A stretch of DNA of 64,000 nucleotides from Bradyrhizobium sp. CSA207 (GCF_029051685.1 NZ_JAACFT010000006.1:124001-188000), one strand, 5' to 3'. Counted from the stretch's first letter, positions 27,107-36,892 are shown. Notes: generated from the sequence alone by a model not told the origin. A program made the numbers and translations.

Positions 27107-27364
27107 ATGAGAGAACTTGGGACCATCGACGTCGCATTGGACGAGATGCTGGTGAATCTCGCTGCGATCGTGCTGCGGCTTTCAAAGCCGGAGGTGACGC
27201 GAACGGCGGAGGCGCGGCATGCATTGGCGCAATCCGTGCATCAATATGCAGTTTGCGCGAGGCGCTCGACCGACCCGCGTGTTCATGAATTGAAGACGCA
27301 GCTGGAGGAGACGCTGAAGCCGGCCTTGCGAATTGTCGCCAGCGACGGCGTCAAAGTGTCGTAG
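27107..27364 (+). CDS. Small hypothetical protein
   Basis: 85 residues from the ATG at 27107 with GGAG 6 nt upstream; a GTG one codon earlier is possible. It is all helical in appearance (LGTIDVALDEMLVNLAAIVL, then HALAQSVHQYAVCARR) without signal or membrane segment. No known family is visible to me. It ends at the LysR gene, with the two stop codons adjacent (27364/27365) on opposite strands. Confidence 0.55.
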   Translation: MRELGTIDVALDEMLVNLAAIVLRLSKPEVTRTAEARHALAQSVHQYAVCARRSTDPRVHELKTQLEETLKPALRIVASDGVKVS

Positions 27365-28300
27365 TCAGACCGCCCCGGATTTTCCGCGCATCCGCCGCTT
27401 GCAGGTCCCCGGCAATTTCGCGGCGAGAAAATCGCCGAGCGCCTCGACGCGTGCAGGCCGCGGGCCGCCGGGTGGCGTCACCAGGTGCACGGCGCCTTCG
27501 GCCTGCTTCCACTCCTTCAGGATCACTTCGACTTGGCCGGAGGCGATCGCTTCGCCGACGATGAATTCAGGGAGTTCGGCGATGCCGAGGCCGGCGACCA
27601 GGGCCGGCATCACCGCTTCACCATTGTTGACGCGAAGCTGTCCACCCGGGCGCACGCTGGCCTGCTCGCCGGCTGCATTGGTGTAGTGCCAGACATTTGG
27701 TGTGGAGAGATAGGCGTAGGCGAAGCATTTGTGCTCGGCCAGATGCATCGGATGGGTCGGCCGACCGTGGCGCTTGAGATAGGACGGCGCGGCCACCGTG
27801 TAGCGCGGCATGGTGAAGAGCCGGCGCGCGATCAGCGACGAATCCGGCAATCGCGCGATCCGCACCGCCATGTCAAAGCCCTCGCCGATCAGGTCGACGG
27901 TCGCATCGCTCAAGTGCAGATCGACCGAGACGTCCGGATAGGCCTCGAAAAACTCCGGCAAAAGCGGCGCCACCGCCTTCACCCCGAAGGTCATGGGCAC
28001 CGCGAGCCGCACCAGCCCCCGCGGCGCCACCGATTGCGCCAGCGCCTCGTTCTCCGCCGCCTCGCCATCGGCGAGCAGACGCGCCGCGCGGTCGGCGAGC
28101 TTGTGCCCGGCATCGGTCAGCGCGAGCCGGCGGGAGGTGCGGTTGAACAGCCGGGCGCCGAGCCGCTCCTCCAGCCGGGTCACCGCCTTGGACACCGTGG
28201 CTTTCGACATCACGAGCTCGCTGGCGGCTGCCGCAAACGACCGTAATTCCACGACTTTTGCGAAAACCGCGAGCGCCTCGAAATCAGGGAGTTTTGCCAT
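27365..28300 (-). CDS. LysR-family transcriptional regulator
   Basis: 311 residues. The N-terminal winged helix-turn-helix (about 6-65) reads FAAAASELVMSKATVSKAVT with RLEERLGARLFNRTSRRLALT, and the rest is a periplasmic-binding-like effector domain (about 92-295). It belongs to the branch of LysR proteins that sits divergently from oxidoreductase genes, and the 118-bp gap to the SDR gene holds a candidate operator. It probably controls the SDR, pirin and WrbA genes in response to a redox or electrophile signal (inference). Confidence 0.93.
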   Translation of the reverse strand: MAKLPDFEALAVFAKVVELRSFAAAASELVMSKATVSKAVTRLEERLGARLFNRTSRRLALTDAGHKLADRAARLLADGEAAENEALAQSVAPRGLVRLAVPMTFGVKAVAPLLPEFFEAYPDVSVDLHLSDATVDLIGEGFDMAVRIARLPDSSLIARRLFTMPRYTVAAPSYLKRHGRPTHPMHLAEHKCFAYAYLSTPNVWHYTNAAGEQASVRPGGQLRVNNGEAVMPALVAGLGIAELPEFIVGEAIASGQVEVILKEWKQAEGAVHLVTPPGGPRPARVEALGDFLAAKLPGTCKRRMRGKSGAV

Positions 28301-28327
28301 GGGGCGGGTCCGATAGGTCTATTTAAG

Positions 28328-28342
28328 GAAACAATGCGTTTC
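28328..28342. promoter_or_regulatory. Candidate LysR operator
   Basis: GAAAC-AATGC-GTTTC is a perfect 5-bp inverted repeat, followed by a direct repeat of GTTTC four bases later (28347-28351). It lies 28 bp from the LysR start and 77 bp from the SDR start. Confidence 0.4.
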
Positions 28343-28418
28343 GACAGTTTCTATTTCTATACCACGGACGGGGGCTTATCCAAGGGTCAATCGCAGTTCC
28401 AGGGAATGGAGAAATCCA

Positions 28419-29171
28419 ATGACCAAGAAGCTCTCAGGCAAGGTTGCCCTCGTCACCGGCGGCTCGCGCGGCATCGGTGCGGCGTCCGCCCGCGCTCTCG
28501 CCGATGAAGGCGCCGATGTCGCCATCAGCTATGTCGCATCCCCAGAAAAGGCCGAAGCCGTCGTTGCAGAACTGAAGACCAAGGGCGTGAAGGCCCGCGC
28601 CTTCAAGGCCGACCAGGCCTCGGCGAAGGACGTGACGCAACTCGTCAAGGACGTCGCGAAGGAATTCGGCCATCTCGACATCCTCGTCAACAATGCCGGC
28701 GTCGCCGCAGGCGGCGCGATCGACGATGCCGCTGCCGACACGGAAGGCCTCGCCCGGCAGGATGCAATCAACGTGCATGGCGTGATCGCGGCGATCCGCA
28801 CCGCCTCGCAGTTGATGGGTGAAGGCGGCCGCATCGTCACCGTCGGCTCGATGCTCGCCGACCGCGCCTCGTTCCCGGGGCTCGCCGACTACGTCGCCAC
28901 CAAGGCAGCCGTCGTCGGCTACACCAAGGGCGCGGCACGCGACCTCGGCCCACGCGGCATTACCGTCAACGTGGTGCAGCCCGGCTCGATCGACACCGAC
29001 ATGAATCCGAAGGACGGCGGCGAGTTCGCCGAGACCCAGCGCAAGCAGCATGCCCTGCAGCGCTTCGGCCGCCCCGAGGAAGTTGCAGCCGGCGTGGTCT
29101 TCCTGGCGAGCCCGGAAGCCTCCTTCGTCACCGGCACCGTACTCAATGTCGACGGCGGTTTTGGCGCCTGA
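28419..29171 (+). CDS. Short-chain dehydrogenase/reductase
   Basis: 250 residues, classical SDR. The cofactor motif TGGSRGIG is at 13-20, NNAG at 91-94, and the catalytic triad is Ser144, Tyr158 and Lys162 (YVATK). The end, FVTGTVLNVDGGFGA, is typical. The cofactor is likely NADP(H), given Arg17 in the loop. Substrate unknown. It is divergent from the LysR regulator and followed by pirin and WrbA genes on the same strand, a combination suggesting quinone or reactive-carbonyl handling. Confidence 0.93.
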   Translation: MTKKLSGKVALVTGGSRGIGAASARALADEGADVAISYVASPEKAEAVVAELKTKGVKARAFKADQASAKDVTQLVKDVAKEFGHLDILVNNAGVAAGGAIDDAAADTEGLARQDAINVHGVIAAIRTASQLMGEGGRIVTVGSMLADRASFPGLADYVATKAAVVGYTKGAARDLGPRGITVNVVQPGSIDTDMNPKDGGEFAETQRKQHALQRFGRPEEVAAGVVFLASPEASFVTGTVLNVDGGFGA

Positions 29172-29207
29172 TCCGGGCCTCACCCGTTCAAAACAAGGAC
29201 CACGCAG

Positions 29208-29906
29208 ATGATCGAACTCAGACCTTTCGCAAAGCTCGGCGGCGCCGATCACGGATGGCTCAAGGCCAAGCATCATTTCTCCTTCGCAAGCCATTATGAC
29301 CCGAACAATATGGGTCACGGCGCCTTGCGGGTGTGGAACGACGACGAGATCGCGCCGAACACCGGCTTTCCCGCCCATCCCCACGCCAACATGGAGATCA
29401 TCACTTACGTGCGCGAGGGCGCGATCACCCACCAGGACAGCCTCGGCAACGAGGGCCGGACCGAAGCCGGCGACGTGCAGGTGATGAGCGCCGGCAGCGG
29501 CATCCGCCACTCCGAGTACAATCTGGAGCCGACCAAGACCCGGATCTTCCAGATCTGGATCGAGCCTACGGCGCGCGGCGGCCAGCCCACCTGGGGCTCG
29601 AAGCCGTTCCCGAAGGCGGACCGCTCCGGCAAGCTCGTCACCATCGCAAGCGGTGACGAGAACGACGGGGACGCGCTGCCGATCCGCGCCGACGCGCGCG
29701 TGCTGGCAACCACGCTGAAAGCGGGCGAGAGCGCCGAGTACGAGCCGCAAAAGTCGCGTTACCTCTATTTGGTGCCCGCGGCAGGTGCGGTCGAGATCAA
29801 TGGCGTGCGCGTCAATGCCCGCGACGGCGCCGCAATCCGCGACGAGGACCGGCTGAAGATCACGGCTCTGGAAGATTCCGAGCTCGTGCTCGTCGACGCG
29901 GCGTAA
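29208..29906 (+). CDS. Pirin-family protein (YhaK/YhhW type)
   Basis: 232 residues, bicupin. The N-terminal cupin has the pirin metal signature [11 protein letters not shown] (His57/His59 region, with Glu63) and later SGIRHSEYN. Pirins of this type in bacteria show quercetinase activity or act as redox-sensitive regulators. It lies 36 bp after the SDR gene and is followed by WrbA, a flavodoxin-like quinone reductase, in line with a role in oxidative or quinone stress. Confidence 0.92.
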   Translation: MIELRPFAKLGGADHGWLKAKHHFSFASHYDPNNMGHGALRVWNDDEIAPNTGFPAHPHANMEIITYVREGAITHQDSLGNEGRTEAGDVQVMSAGSGIRHSEYNLEPTKTRIFQIWIEPTARGGQPTWGSKPFPKADRSGKLVTIASGDENDGDALPIRADARVLATTLKAGESAEYEPQKSRYLYLVPAAGAVEINGVRVNARDGAAIRDEDRLKITALEDSELVLVDAA

Positions 29907-29914
29907 AGCGCTTC

Positions 29915-30000
29915 CGTCATGCCCGGGCTTGTCCCGGCCATCCACGCCTCTCCACAAGCAAACAAGAACGTGGATGCCCGGGACAAGCCCGGGCATGACG
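29915..30000. repeat. 86-bp near-perfect hairpin repeat between pirin and wrbA
   Basis: It begins CGTCATGCCCGGGCTTGTCC and ends with the matching GGACAAGCCCGGGCATGACG. A short unpaired centre lies around 29950-29968. It resembles the groES-groEL element. Confidence 0.9.
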
Positions 30001-30042
30001 ATCCAATCGCCAAGCACCTCGACCACACAACGGAGACCATCC

Positions 30043-30642
30043 ATGACCAAAGTTCTCGTCCTCTATTATTCCGCCTATGGCCACATCGAAGCGATGGCGA
30101 ATGCGGTTGCCGAAGGGGCGCGCGAAGCCGGCGCCACGGTCGACATCAAGCGCGTGCCCGAGCTCGTTCCGCCTGAGGTCGCCAAGGCCTCGTACTACAA
30201 GGTCGACCAGGCTGCGCCGGTCGCCAAGATCGAGGACCTCACCAACTACGACGCGATCATCATCGGTACCGGCACCCGTTTCGGCCGGATGGCCTCGCAG
30301 ATGGCGAACTTCCTCGACCAGGCCGGCGGCCTTTGGGCCAAGGGCGCGCTGCACGGCAAGGTCGGCGGCGCCTTCACCTCGAGCGCGACCCAGCATGGCG
30401 GCCAGGAGACGACGCTGTTCTCGATCATCACCAACCTCTTACATTTCGGCATGGTCGTAGTCGGCATGAACTATGGTTTTGCCGGCCAGATGAAGCTCGA
30501 CGAAGTGACCGGCGGTGCGCCCTACGGCGCCACCACGATCACCGGCGGCGACGGCAGCCGCCAGCCCAGCGCCAACGAGCTTGCGGGTGCGCGCTATCAG
30601 GGGCGCGCGATCGCCGAGACCGCCAAGAGACTACATGGCTAG
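30043..30642 (+). CDS. wrbA: NAD(P)H:quinone oxidoreductase WrbA
   Basis: 199 residues, the typical WrbA length. The FMN-binding start is [20 protein letters not shown] (about 4-23), with [19 protein letters not shown] and the C-terminal [13 protein letters not shown] segment. WrbA is a tetrameric flavoprotein that reduces quinones by two electrons, avoiding semiquinone radicals. The start at 30043 follows CGGAGACC. A hairpin repeat separates it from the pirin gene, so expression may be partly uncoupled. Confidence 0.95.
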   Translation: MTKVLVLYYSAYGHIEAMANAVAEGAREAGATVDIKRVPELVPPEVAKASYYKVDQAAPVAKIEDLTNYDAIIIGTGTRFGRMASQMANFLDQAGGLWAKGALHGKVGGAFTSSATQHGGQETTLFSIITNLLHFGMVVVGMNYGFAGQMKLDEVTGGAPYGATTITGGDGSRQPSANELAGARYQGRAIAETAKRLHG

Positions 30643-30757
30643 ACTTCATGGCTAAGCTTCGCGGTTAAACTTCACGATCGACTGCATGGCTGATGCGATT
30701 TGGGCGGCATTCTCTCGTGGGAATGCCGCCCCATCTAACGTTGCAGGAGCAACGCGT

Positions 30758-30898
30758 ATGGCCTTCGAAATCCTCTTGATCGCGCAGATGATCCGCAGGC
30801 CAGCTCAGGCGCTGGCGCGGCGCTGGTACTGCCGCAGCCTGTTCCGGGCCTCGCGCGGCCGCTTCCACTGCGCCGGGTGCACGGGGTCGTCCCGCTAG
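30758..30898 (+). CDS. Possible 46-residue small protein
   Basis: A well-placed ribosome site (AGGAG at 30745-30749) precedes the ATG. The product is short, basic and hydrophobic at the start (MAFEILLIAQMIRRPAQALA), with three cysteines in its second half (YCRSLF, HCAGCTG). It overlaps the convergent stop of the next gene by 4 nt. No family recognised. Confidence 0.4.
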   Translation: MAFEILLIAQMIRRPAQALARRWYCRSLFRASRGRFHCAGCTGSSR

Positions 30899-31779
30899 GC
30901 CTGCGTGATGTCGGCGTGGGGCCGGACGGGATCCGTTGGTGACGGCGCAGGCGCGGTCGAAAGCCACCAATTCTCACCGGCAAACCAGCACGTCTCGTCG
31001 GGCGCGTCCCCTGTCCGCAAGGACTGCACGCTGTCCCATCCTTTCGCGAACGCCTCGGTCAATCGCCGGGCGGCGTCCGCATCCTGCAGTCCCGCGCAGC
31101 CGATGAACTGGGCCCGGCCGAGAAACTTGGCAGGCCAGACCGCACCCTGTTGCGGACGCGTGAGCATCAACATGCCGCCGTGCACACCCTCGGGCGCCAA
31201 TGGAAACACCAGACGGCCCCCGGGCCGCAACGCCCCGAGCCATTCCGGAGCTGGCCGCGCCGCACCCGCGCAGACATAGATCACGTCCACGTTCGGCAGA
31301 TCGGACGCGATGCCCGAGCGCTCGTGCAGCTCGACCTGCGCGATATCCTTTAGATTGTCGCGCGCGAGTGCCGCCAGACGTTGGTCGATTTCATAGGCAT
31401 GGACACGGCCACCGGCTCCCACGAGATGAGCGAGAATTGCGGTATAATAGCCGCTGCCCGCACCGATCTGGAGCACCGTCTCGCCTTCCCGCACAGCACA
31501 CCCGCTGAGCCAATAAGCGTGCGCACCGGGCATCCCGATATTGAGCCCGCGCGCGTGATCGAGCGCCAGCAACGTGTTTTGATAGATAAAGGCGGGATCA
31601 TCGTCCGGCGTCACGACATAGGGGTGACCGCCAACCGAGATCGACCACGGCCCCGGGCCGACGAAGGGCTCCCGTTCGACCATGCGAAAGGCCTGCTCAA
31701 TACGGGGATCCGTGGTCCTGGCCGCGGCGCAGATCAACTGCGCATAGAATGCGCGATATTTCGCCGAACGATCTTCCAT
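30895..31779 (-). CDS. PCMT-like SAM-dependent methyltransferase
   Basis: 294 residues. The first ~100 residues recall protein-L-isoaspartate O-methyltransferase (IEQAFRMVEREPFVGPG, with YVVTPDDDP and IYQNTLLAL). The SAM-binding glycine loop is VLQIGAGSGYYTAILAHL (about 100-117), followed by acidic motif YEIDQRLAALA. The C-terminal ~90 residues are unlike the short E. coli enzyme. It may repair isoaspartyl residues, or be one of the many PCMT relatives with other substrates. Monocistronic on the minus strand. Confidence 0.8.
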   Translation of the reverse strand: MEDRSAKYRAFYAQLICAAARTTDPRIEQAFRMVEREPFVGPGPWSISVGGHPYVVTPDDDPAFIYQNTLLALDHARGLNIGMPGAHAYWLSGCAVREGETVLQIGAGSGYYTAILAHLVGAGGRVHAYEIDQRLAALARDNLKDIAQVELHERSGIASDLPNVDVIYVCAGAARPAPEWLGALRPGGRLVFPLAPEGVHGGMLMLTRPQQGAVWPAKFLGRAQFIGCAGLQDADAARRLTEAFAKGWDSVQSLRTGDAPDETCWFAGENWWLSTAPAPSPTDPVRPHADITQA

Positions 31780-31860
31780 GTCGCCTCCGGGCAGCGAGGC
31801 TAGGATAGCACAACGATTGCGATAGTCGAATGGCTACTGCAATCCGAGGCTTTGCGCGCT

Positions 31861-33006
31861 TTAGGGTGCGGCCCTGCCCATCGCGCGCGCCGCCAACGCA
31901 GCGAGCCTTGGATGGCGACGCAGTCCCTGCGCAGCATGGTCGCGCCAGGCATAAGGCACGCCGCGCCAGGACAGCGCGACGCTGACGTCGGTCAGTGGCA
32001 CCCGCTCGGCGCCGAGGCGGCGCTTGTAGTCCTGATTACCGATGCTGAGATCGAACCGGCGCACGCCCTGCGCATGCAGCGCCGCCATGGTGCGTTCGGT
32101 CGCGAGCAGCCCGGGAGAGAAGTTCGCCCCGGTCGTGCCGGAATGACTGATGCGCAGCAGGACATAGGCCGCGCCGTATCTGACGCCGAACGTGGTGGCA
32201 ACGATCCCCTTGTCGCAGACCAGCGCCGAGACGACGGCATAGCCTTCAGCGACACCCTGGCGCGCCACCTCGCGATAGAATCGGGCGTGAGCATGGTCGT
32301 TCAGAACGAACCGAAAGCCGAGCTGTCTCATCCGCTCTTCTTGCTGGACGTCCATCACATCGAGAAATTCGCGCGCGCGCTCGACATCGGTGGCGATCTC
32401 GAACCGCGCGCTGCCAAGACGGCTGAAGACGCGCCAGCACCGCGGCAGCTGCAGACGCCTGAGCGACGCCTCATAATCCGCATAGTCGTCGCCCGTCAGC
32501 ACGACATTGCCGTTGAGCGAGCAGGATCCGATACGGCCGAGCGACACCAGCAGGTTCGGCTTGCCGCCGACATGGGCCGGCATCTTCTTCAGGCGCAGCA
32601 GATCGAAGCGGTCGGGCAAGGCACGCAGCCCTTCGACCAGCGCCAGGCCGATTGCAGGCATATCGGCGGTATCGAACGTGGCGTCGCACGCAAGGATCGG
32701 CGCGTTGTTGTCGGCAACGTCGAGATCGGCGAACTCGACGACGCGGATGCCGCGCCGCGTGTGGCTGATCATCGGCACCATCGCGATGTCCTTGCCGGTC
32801 GCGGCATTGGAGATCACGGCGATCAGCGGCGCGACACCGTCAAACGCCTCGTACCAGGCGCCGAGCCAGTAACCATGCTGAAACGCAGTGCGATGGCCAT
32901 CGTTCAGGCGCGATGCAGCCTGTCGCCAGTCACGGGTGAAATCGACCGAGATTCTCCGCGTGCTGGACACCCGATCATCTGGCTGCTCGAGGCTGAGAAA
33001 GGTCAT
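31861..33006 (-). CDS. CelD/BcsL-type GNAT acyltransferase
   Basis: 381 residues. The C-terminal half has the FemAB/CelD-type GNAT fold: FYREVARQGVAEGYAVVSAL, then GVRYGAAYVLLRISHSG and RRFDLSIGNQDYKRRLG. This form is found beside exopolysaccharide and cellulose genes and is thought to acylate the sugar chain or its lipid intermediate. It is the first gene of the polysaccharide locus, downstream of the polymerase/ligase gene on the same strand (142 bp gap). No membrane segment, so cytoplasmic. Confidence 0.8.
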   Translation of the reverse strand: MTFLSLEQPDDRVSSTRRISVDFTRDWRQAASRLNDGHRTAFQHGYWLGAWYEAFDGVAPLIAVISNAATGKDIAMVPMISHTRRGIRVVEFADLDVADNNAPILACDATFDTADMPAIGLALVEGLRALPDRFDLLRLKKMPAHVGGKPNLLVSLGRIGSCSLNGNVVLTGDDYADYEASLRRLQLPRCWRVFSRLGSARFEIATDVERAREFLDVMDVQQEERMRQLGFRFVLNDHAHARFYREVARQGVAEGYAVVSALVCDKGIVATTFGVRYGAAYVLLRISHSGTTGANFSPGLLATERTMAALHAQGVRRFDLSIGNQDYKRRLGAERVPLTDVSVALSWRGVPYAWRDHAAQGLRRHPRLAALAARAMGRAAP

Positions 33007-33147
33007 CCGCGTACAGTTACTGAACTTTTCCAGGTAGATTATGTTTTGCCGCAGACCACAAGTTGCGTCGCTGCTGATCGTTAAGTCGCGCTGTCCTCCA
33101 TGTGCCCCTTCATGTGCCGCTATGAAACGTGCGGCTGCGGCAACCTG

Positions 33148-34500
33148 TCAGCGATCCGGTTCCGTTGGAGCGACGCATTGGAACCTGGCCAGGAAGTGCA
33201 GCCCCGCTACCGCGAGAGCGAACATGAACCAGATCGGATTCTGCCGTTCGAGCAGGAAGGTTTCGGTCGTCCCGTAATACAGGCCGAACAGCCACACGGT
33301 CAGGAACAGCTTTCCCAGCGCGCCGCTGCGGTTGTGAGCCTGGGCCGTCTGGAAATTCTTGAGCGGAGCGAGCACGAAGATGAGGATGACGAGGACCAGC
33401 CCCGGCAGGCCGATGGTGACGGCAAGATCGAGGTAACTGTTGTGACTATGCGCGGCGGTCACCGCCCATTCGGAGCCCTGGGCCGTCTGCCGCTCGGTCA
33501 CATCGTCCCAGAACGCCGCATAGCCGTGACCGATGACCGGCTTTTCGGCAACGGCGGCGAGCGCGAACTCCCAGATGTCGGAACGGCCGGTGAAGGTCGG
33601 ATCGACTGGAAGCAGCCGCGTGACGGCGCCAAGGCCGGGACTGAGGACGCTGCCGACCGTCAGCAGGTTCATGGCGATCAGCGGCGCGAAGCAGACGATC
33701 CGCTTCAGCCACAGGCCTCGCGTGACATAGACGAGCGACGCCACGGCGTAGATGGTCAGGCACAGCACCGACGACGTCTTGCCGCCGGTGAAGATCAGGA
33801 AGATGCCGGCAAGCGCAGCGATCACGGGCCCCATCACGAACGATCCGACGGCACAGAGATAGATGCCGACATAGACCAGGATGGTCATCACGGGCGAAGC
33901 AACGTTCTTGTGGACGAAACTGCCGCGCCAGTCGCCCGCGAGCTGCGGCTCGGTGATGTCGAGCGCGGTGTGGATCGAGTATTGCGGCGCGAGAAAGATG
34001 CCAAGATAGCACAGCACCAGCAGCGCGAGCGCCGTGCCGCCAAGACACAGATTGAAGCTTCGCTGCGTTGGCGGCAGCAGTGGCAGCAGGACGGCGAGCG
34101 AGGTCACGCTGACCGCCAACACGAACCGCTGGATCGACACCTCGCGGCTCTCGGAGAAGACGAGGTTGATCAGCATCCAGCCGATGAAGCAAAGGTGCAG
34201 CGGGGTGACCAGGGTCTTCAGCGAGGGCGCATCGCTGGCGATTGCGAACAGCACCGCGACCGCAGCCAGCAATCCAAAGGAAACGTAGTTCAGCGCCATC
34301 CGGCCGCCGACGACGTTGGCGACGGCCTCGCTGCGCAGGTCTGGAAAGGGATCGAGCGTAATCAGGATAAGCAGCAGGGCGGCGACCGCGACGAGGCAGC
34401 GCGCCGCCTGCACGACATTCAGCTTCGCAAGCCCATCGCGCAGCACGTGGCCGAACGATCGGGCCTCAACGTCGGTCATGTCAGTGGCGCTGCGATCCAT
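33148..34500 (-). CDS. O-antigen ligase / polysaccharide polymerase family membrane protein
   Basis: 450 residues with about 10-12 membrane helices. A periplasmic loop near the middle has DWRGSFVHKN, the conserved R-G-x-x-x-H-K-N segment of the WaaL/Wzy family, and a further GRSDIWEFALA motif marks the second conserved region. Such proteins either ligate O-antigen to lipid A-core or polymerise repeat units in the periplasm. The neighbouring GumC-like chain-length protein favours a polymerase (Wzy/ExoQ) role. Transcribed divergently from the first GT2 gene. Confidence 0.85.
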   Translation of the reverse strand: MDRSATDMTDVEARSFGHVLRDGLAKLNVVQAARCLVAVAALLLILITLDPFPDLRSEAVANVVGGRMALNYVSFGLLAAVAVLFAIASDAPSLKTLVTPLHLCFIGWMLINLVFSESREVSIQRFVLAVSVTSLAVLLPLLPPTQRSFNLCLGGTALALLVLCYLGIFLAPQYSIHTALDITEPQLAGDWRGSFVHKNVASPVMTILVYVGIYLCAVGSFVMGPVIAALAGIFLIFTGGKTSSVLCLTIYAVASLVYVTRGLWLKRIVCFAPLIAMNLLTVGSVLSPGLGAVTRLLPVDPTFTGRSDIWEFALAAVAEKPVIGHGYAAFWDDVTERQTAQGSEWAVTAAHSHNSYLDLAVTIGLPGLVLVILIFVLAPLKNFQTAQAHNRSGALGKLFLTVWLFGLYYGTTETFLLERQNPIWFMFALAVAGLHFLARFQCVAPTEPDR

Positions 34501-34885
34501 GGCTCAAGGCCGGTTCGATAAGCCGGGGAAGCTTCAGGTCATAGCCGATCCCCGTTAACCATCCGTCAACCAGGATGCCGGGGCTGCGCGGTACAGCCCG
34601 CTCCCGCACGATGCTCCGCGAGATCTCGAAATATTGCAGCGCCCGCTGTTCCAGCGTGAGATTGTCCAGACGTAGCCGCGCACAGGCTTACAGGCTTAAT
34701 GTCACCGGCTTAACGCTATTCTACGATACCGGCACGACGCGGGCTTTCGCAGCACCGATTTGGTCGTCATGCGGGTATCATCTTCAACGACCGAAGCCGC
34801 GTTCGCCTGCAATTGCCAGCGCGGCAGATGCACCCTGGTTAACAGACCATTAAGAACGAGCTGCAGCTTGATCAGCGCCGACGAT
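34501..34885. promoter_or_regulatory. Divergent intergenic region in the polysaccharide locus
   Basis: 385 bp containing the promoters of the polymerase/ligase gene and the GT2 gene. Several GTTAA-type motifs occur (near 34554, 34709 and 34839), but I cannot pick a defined box. No gene is supported here. Confidence 0.35.
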
Positions 34886-35854
34886 ATGCTCAATGGATCG
34901 GCCGCCCGGCGCGTAGCGACAGTCGGGCGAATCCCGCTGCCGGTGCACCCGGTCGCGTCGGTCTCAGTGGTCATTCCCGCCAGGAACGCCGCGACCTACG
35001 TCGGCGAGACTATCGCGAGCGCGCTGGCGCAACGCGACGTCACCGAGGTGATCGTCGTGGACGACGGCTCGACCGACAACACCGCGCCGATCGTCCGCGC
35101 CTTTCGTGACCCGCGGCTGCGCCTGATCACCAGCGACTCTGCCGGTGTATCGGCGGCACGCAATCTCGGCGCCCGACACGCGAGCGGCGAATGGCTGCTC
35201 TTTCTCGATGCCGACGACCGCTTGCGTCCCGGCGCGGTGGCAGCGTTGCTCGCGGCGGCGCGCGGTGCTCCGCGCGCGATCCTCGTCTACGGCGACTACA
35301 ACACGATCGACAGCGAGGGGCGGCAGATCGGCCGGCGGGATCTCCTCAAGGGACGTCGCAAGCCGTCCGGCGACGTGCTGGCACGGCTCGCCAGCGGCAA
35401 CTTCATTGTCAATGGCGGCATTGCGCTCGCACGTGCGGAGACCTTTCGTGCCATCGGCGGCTTCGACGTCTCCCTCAGATATTGCGAGGATTGGCATTGC
35501 TGGTGCCGTCTTGCCGCGATCGGCGAGTTCGAGTTCGCACCAAAGCTGCTGCTCGACTATCGCCTGCACACGACCAACACCATGAACGCAGCCGTGCGGA
35601 CGCCGCAGGATTTCTTCCCGGCGATCGCGCGGGTCTTCGACGATGGGCTGATCCTTGCGAGACTTCCAGAGGCCGCGGCAGCCGGGCTGCGCCGGGCCGC
35701 CGAGATTCATCTCGTCACCTATTCGGCGCTGCAGGCGGTCCGCTTCGGCAGATATCGTGACGCCTTCGCCTATCTCGGAATGGTCGGCCGGCGGTCGCCC
35801 ATATCGCTGCCGCGCGCCGCGATCAGGGTCGTCCTCGCCTGCTTTGGCATCTAG
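34886..35854 (+). CDS. GT2 glycosyltransferase
   Basis: 322 residues from the ATG at 34886; an upstream start at 34760 is possible and neither has a clear ribosome site. The GT-A domain has VSVVIPARNAATYV, DDGSTDNT, and the DxD motif FLDADDRL. The acceptor side shows FRAIGGFDVSLRYCEDWHCWCRLA, the ED pair expected for the catalytic base. There are no membrane segments. It should add a sugar to a lipid-linked repeat unit. It converges with the second GT2 gene with 9 bp between stops. Confidence 0.85.
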   Translation: MLNGSAARRVATVGRIPLPVHPVASVSVVIPARNAATYVGETIASALAQRDVTEVIVVDDGSTDNTAPIVRAFRDPRLRLITSDSAGVSAARNLGARHASGEWLLFLDADDRLRPGAVAALLAAARGAPRAILVYGDYNTIDSEGRQIGRRDLLKGRRKPSGDVLARLASGNFIVNGGIALARAETFRAIGGFDVSLRYCEDWHCWCRLAAIGEFEFAPKLLLDYRLHTTNTMNAAVRTPQDFFPAIARVFDDGLILARLPEAAAAGLRRAAEIHLVTYSALQAVRFGRYRDAFAYLGMVGRRSPISLPRAAIRVVLACFGI

Positions 35855-35863
35855 TCCGCGGCG

Positions 35864-36892
35864 TCAGGACACGATCTTCGAGGCTTCGTAAGGCTTCGGT
35901 TCGACACCGAACGCCGCGAGCGCAGCGCCGAGTGCGACCATCACGGGGTGCGTCGCGACGACGGCTTTCGACGATGTCAGCAGGCGCGCCGCGCGAACCA
36001 GCGACAGCGGCAGCCGTCCGAGCATCTGCGCAAACACCCACGCCCGCGCCGCCGTGCTTGGCGCGGCCTTGTACTGCACACGATAATTGATCGCGCCGAT
36101 GCGCAGACCACGCCTCGCGATCCAGCCGGGGCTGGTGCGGCTTTGCGGCACGGTCTCGGTGATGACGGCTTCCGCCGTCCAGTGGAATGTCATGCCGGCA
36201 TCGCGGCACCGCACGAAGAAATCGCAGTCGCCGCCGCCAAGGAAATTGAAGCGCAAATCGAAGGCGGGACGATCGAACCGCTCGAACGCCGCGCGCGTGA
36301 TCAGGCAATTGCCGCAGCCATAAATCAGAGGTACCGCGCCGCTGTATTCATACGCGGGACAGAAGGCGGGATGACGCGCGAGCCAGGGCCGGCTGTCGTC
36401 GTCGAACACCGGCAGCACCGGTCCGCCGACCACGTCCGCGCCGGTTGCCTCACAGGTGCGAACCATCAGCTCGAGCCAGTCGGGCGAGGCGATCTCGTCG
36501 TCGTCGATCATCAGGAAGCGGGTTGCGGCGGGAAACAGCGCCTGCGCCGTCTCGAACGCGGCGTTGATCGCGTGGCAATTGCCCTGACGCTGCTCGACCA
36601 GGCAGATGCCCTGGAGCTTGCCGGCAGCGAGGAATTCCGCAGCGACCGGCGCGCTCTCGCGCCCTGCCGCGTCGTTCTCGACCATGACGACCGCGAAGGA
36701 GCGCGGGGTACGCTGGCTGGCAAGCGACTCCAGCGTCAGCCGCAGATGCTGCGGGCGGCGAAAGCAGGGAATACAGACGACGATACCAACCGACAAGTCG
36801 ATGACGCGCGAGCTCGCAGCGATCTCCCGGTTGGGATCGCGCACGGCGTCCGAGATCCGGTTGGCGGACAGGTCTGTCGGAATCAACGTCAT
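35864..36892 (-). CDS. GT2 glycosyltransferase
   Basis: 342 residues. It opens VGIVVCIPCFRRPQHLRLTL, with the metal motif FLMIDDDEIASPDWL (about 125-140) and a likely catalytic GGDCDF segment near residue 220. A weak hydrophobic stretch near the C-terminus (about 310-330) may attach it to the membrane. It shares the 405-bp divergent region with the methyltransferase gene. Sugar donor and acceptor unknown. Confidence 0.85.
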   Translation of the reverse strand: MTLIPTDLSANRISDAVRDPNREIAASSRVIDLSVGIVVCIPCFRRPQHLRLTLESLASQRTPRSFAVVMVENDAAGRESAPVAAEFLAAGKLQGICLVEQRQGNCHAINAAFETAQALFPAATRFLMIDDDEIASPDWLELMVRTCEATGADVVGGPVLPVFDDDSRPWLARHPAFCPAYEYSGAVPLIYGCGNCLITRAAFERFDRPAFDLRFNFLGGGDCDFFVRCRDAGMTFHWTAEAVITETVPQSRTSPGWIARRGLRIGAINYRVQYKAAPSTAARAWVFAQMLGRLPLSLVRAARLLTSSKAVVATHPVMVALGAALAAFGVEPKPYEASKIVS

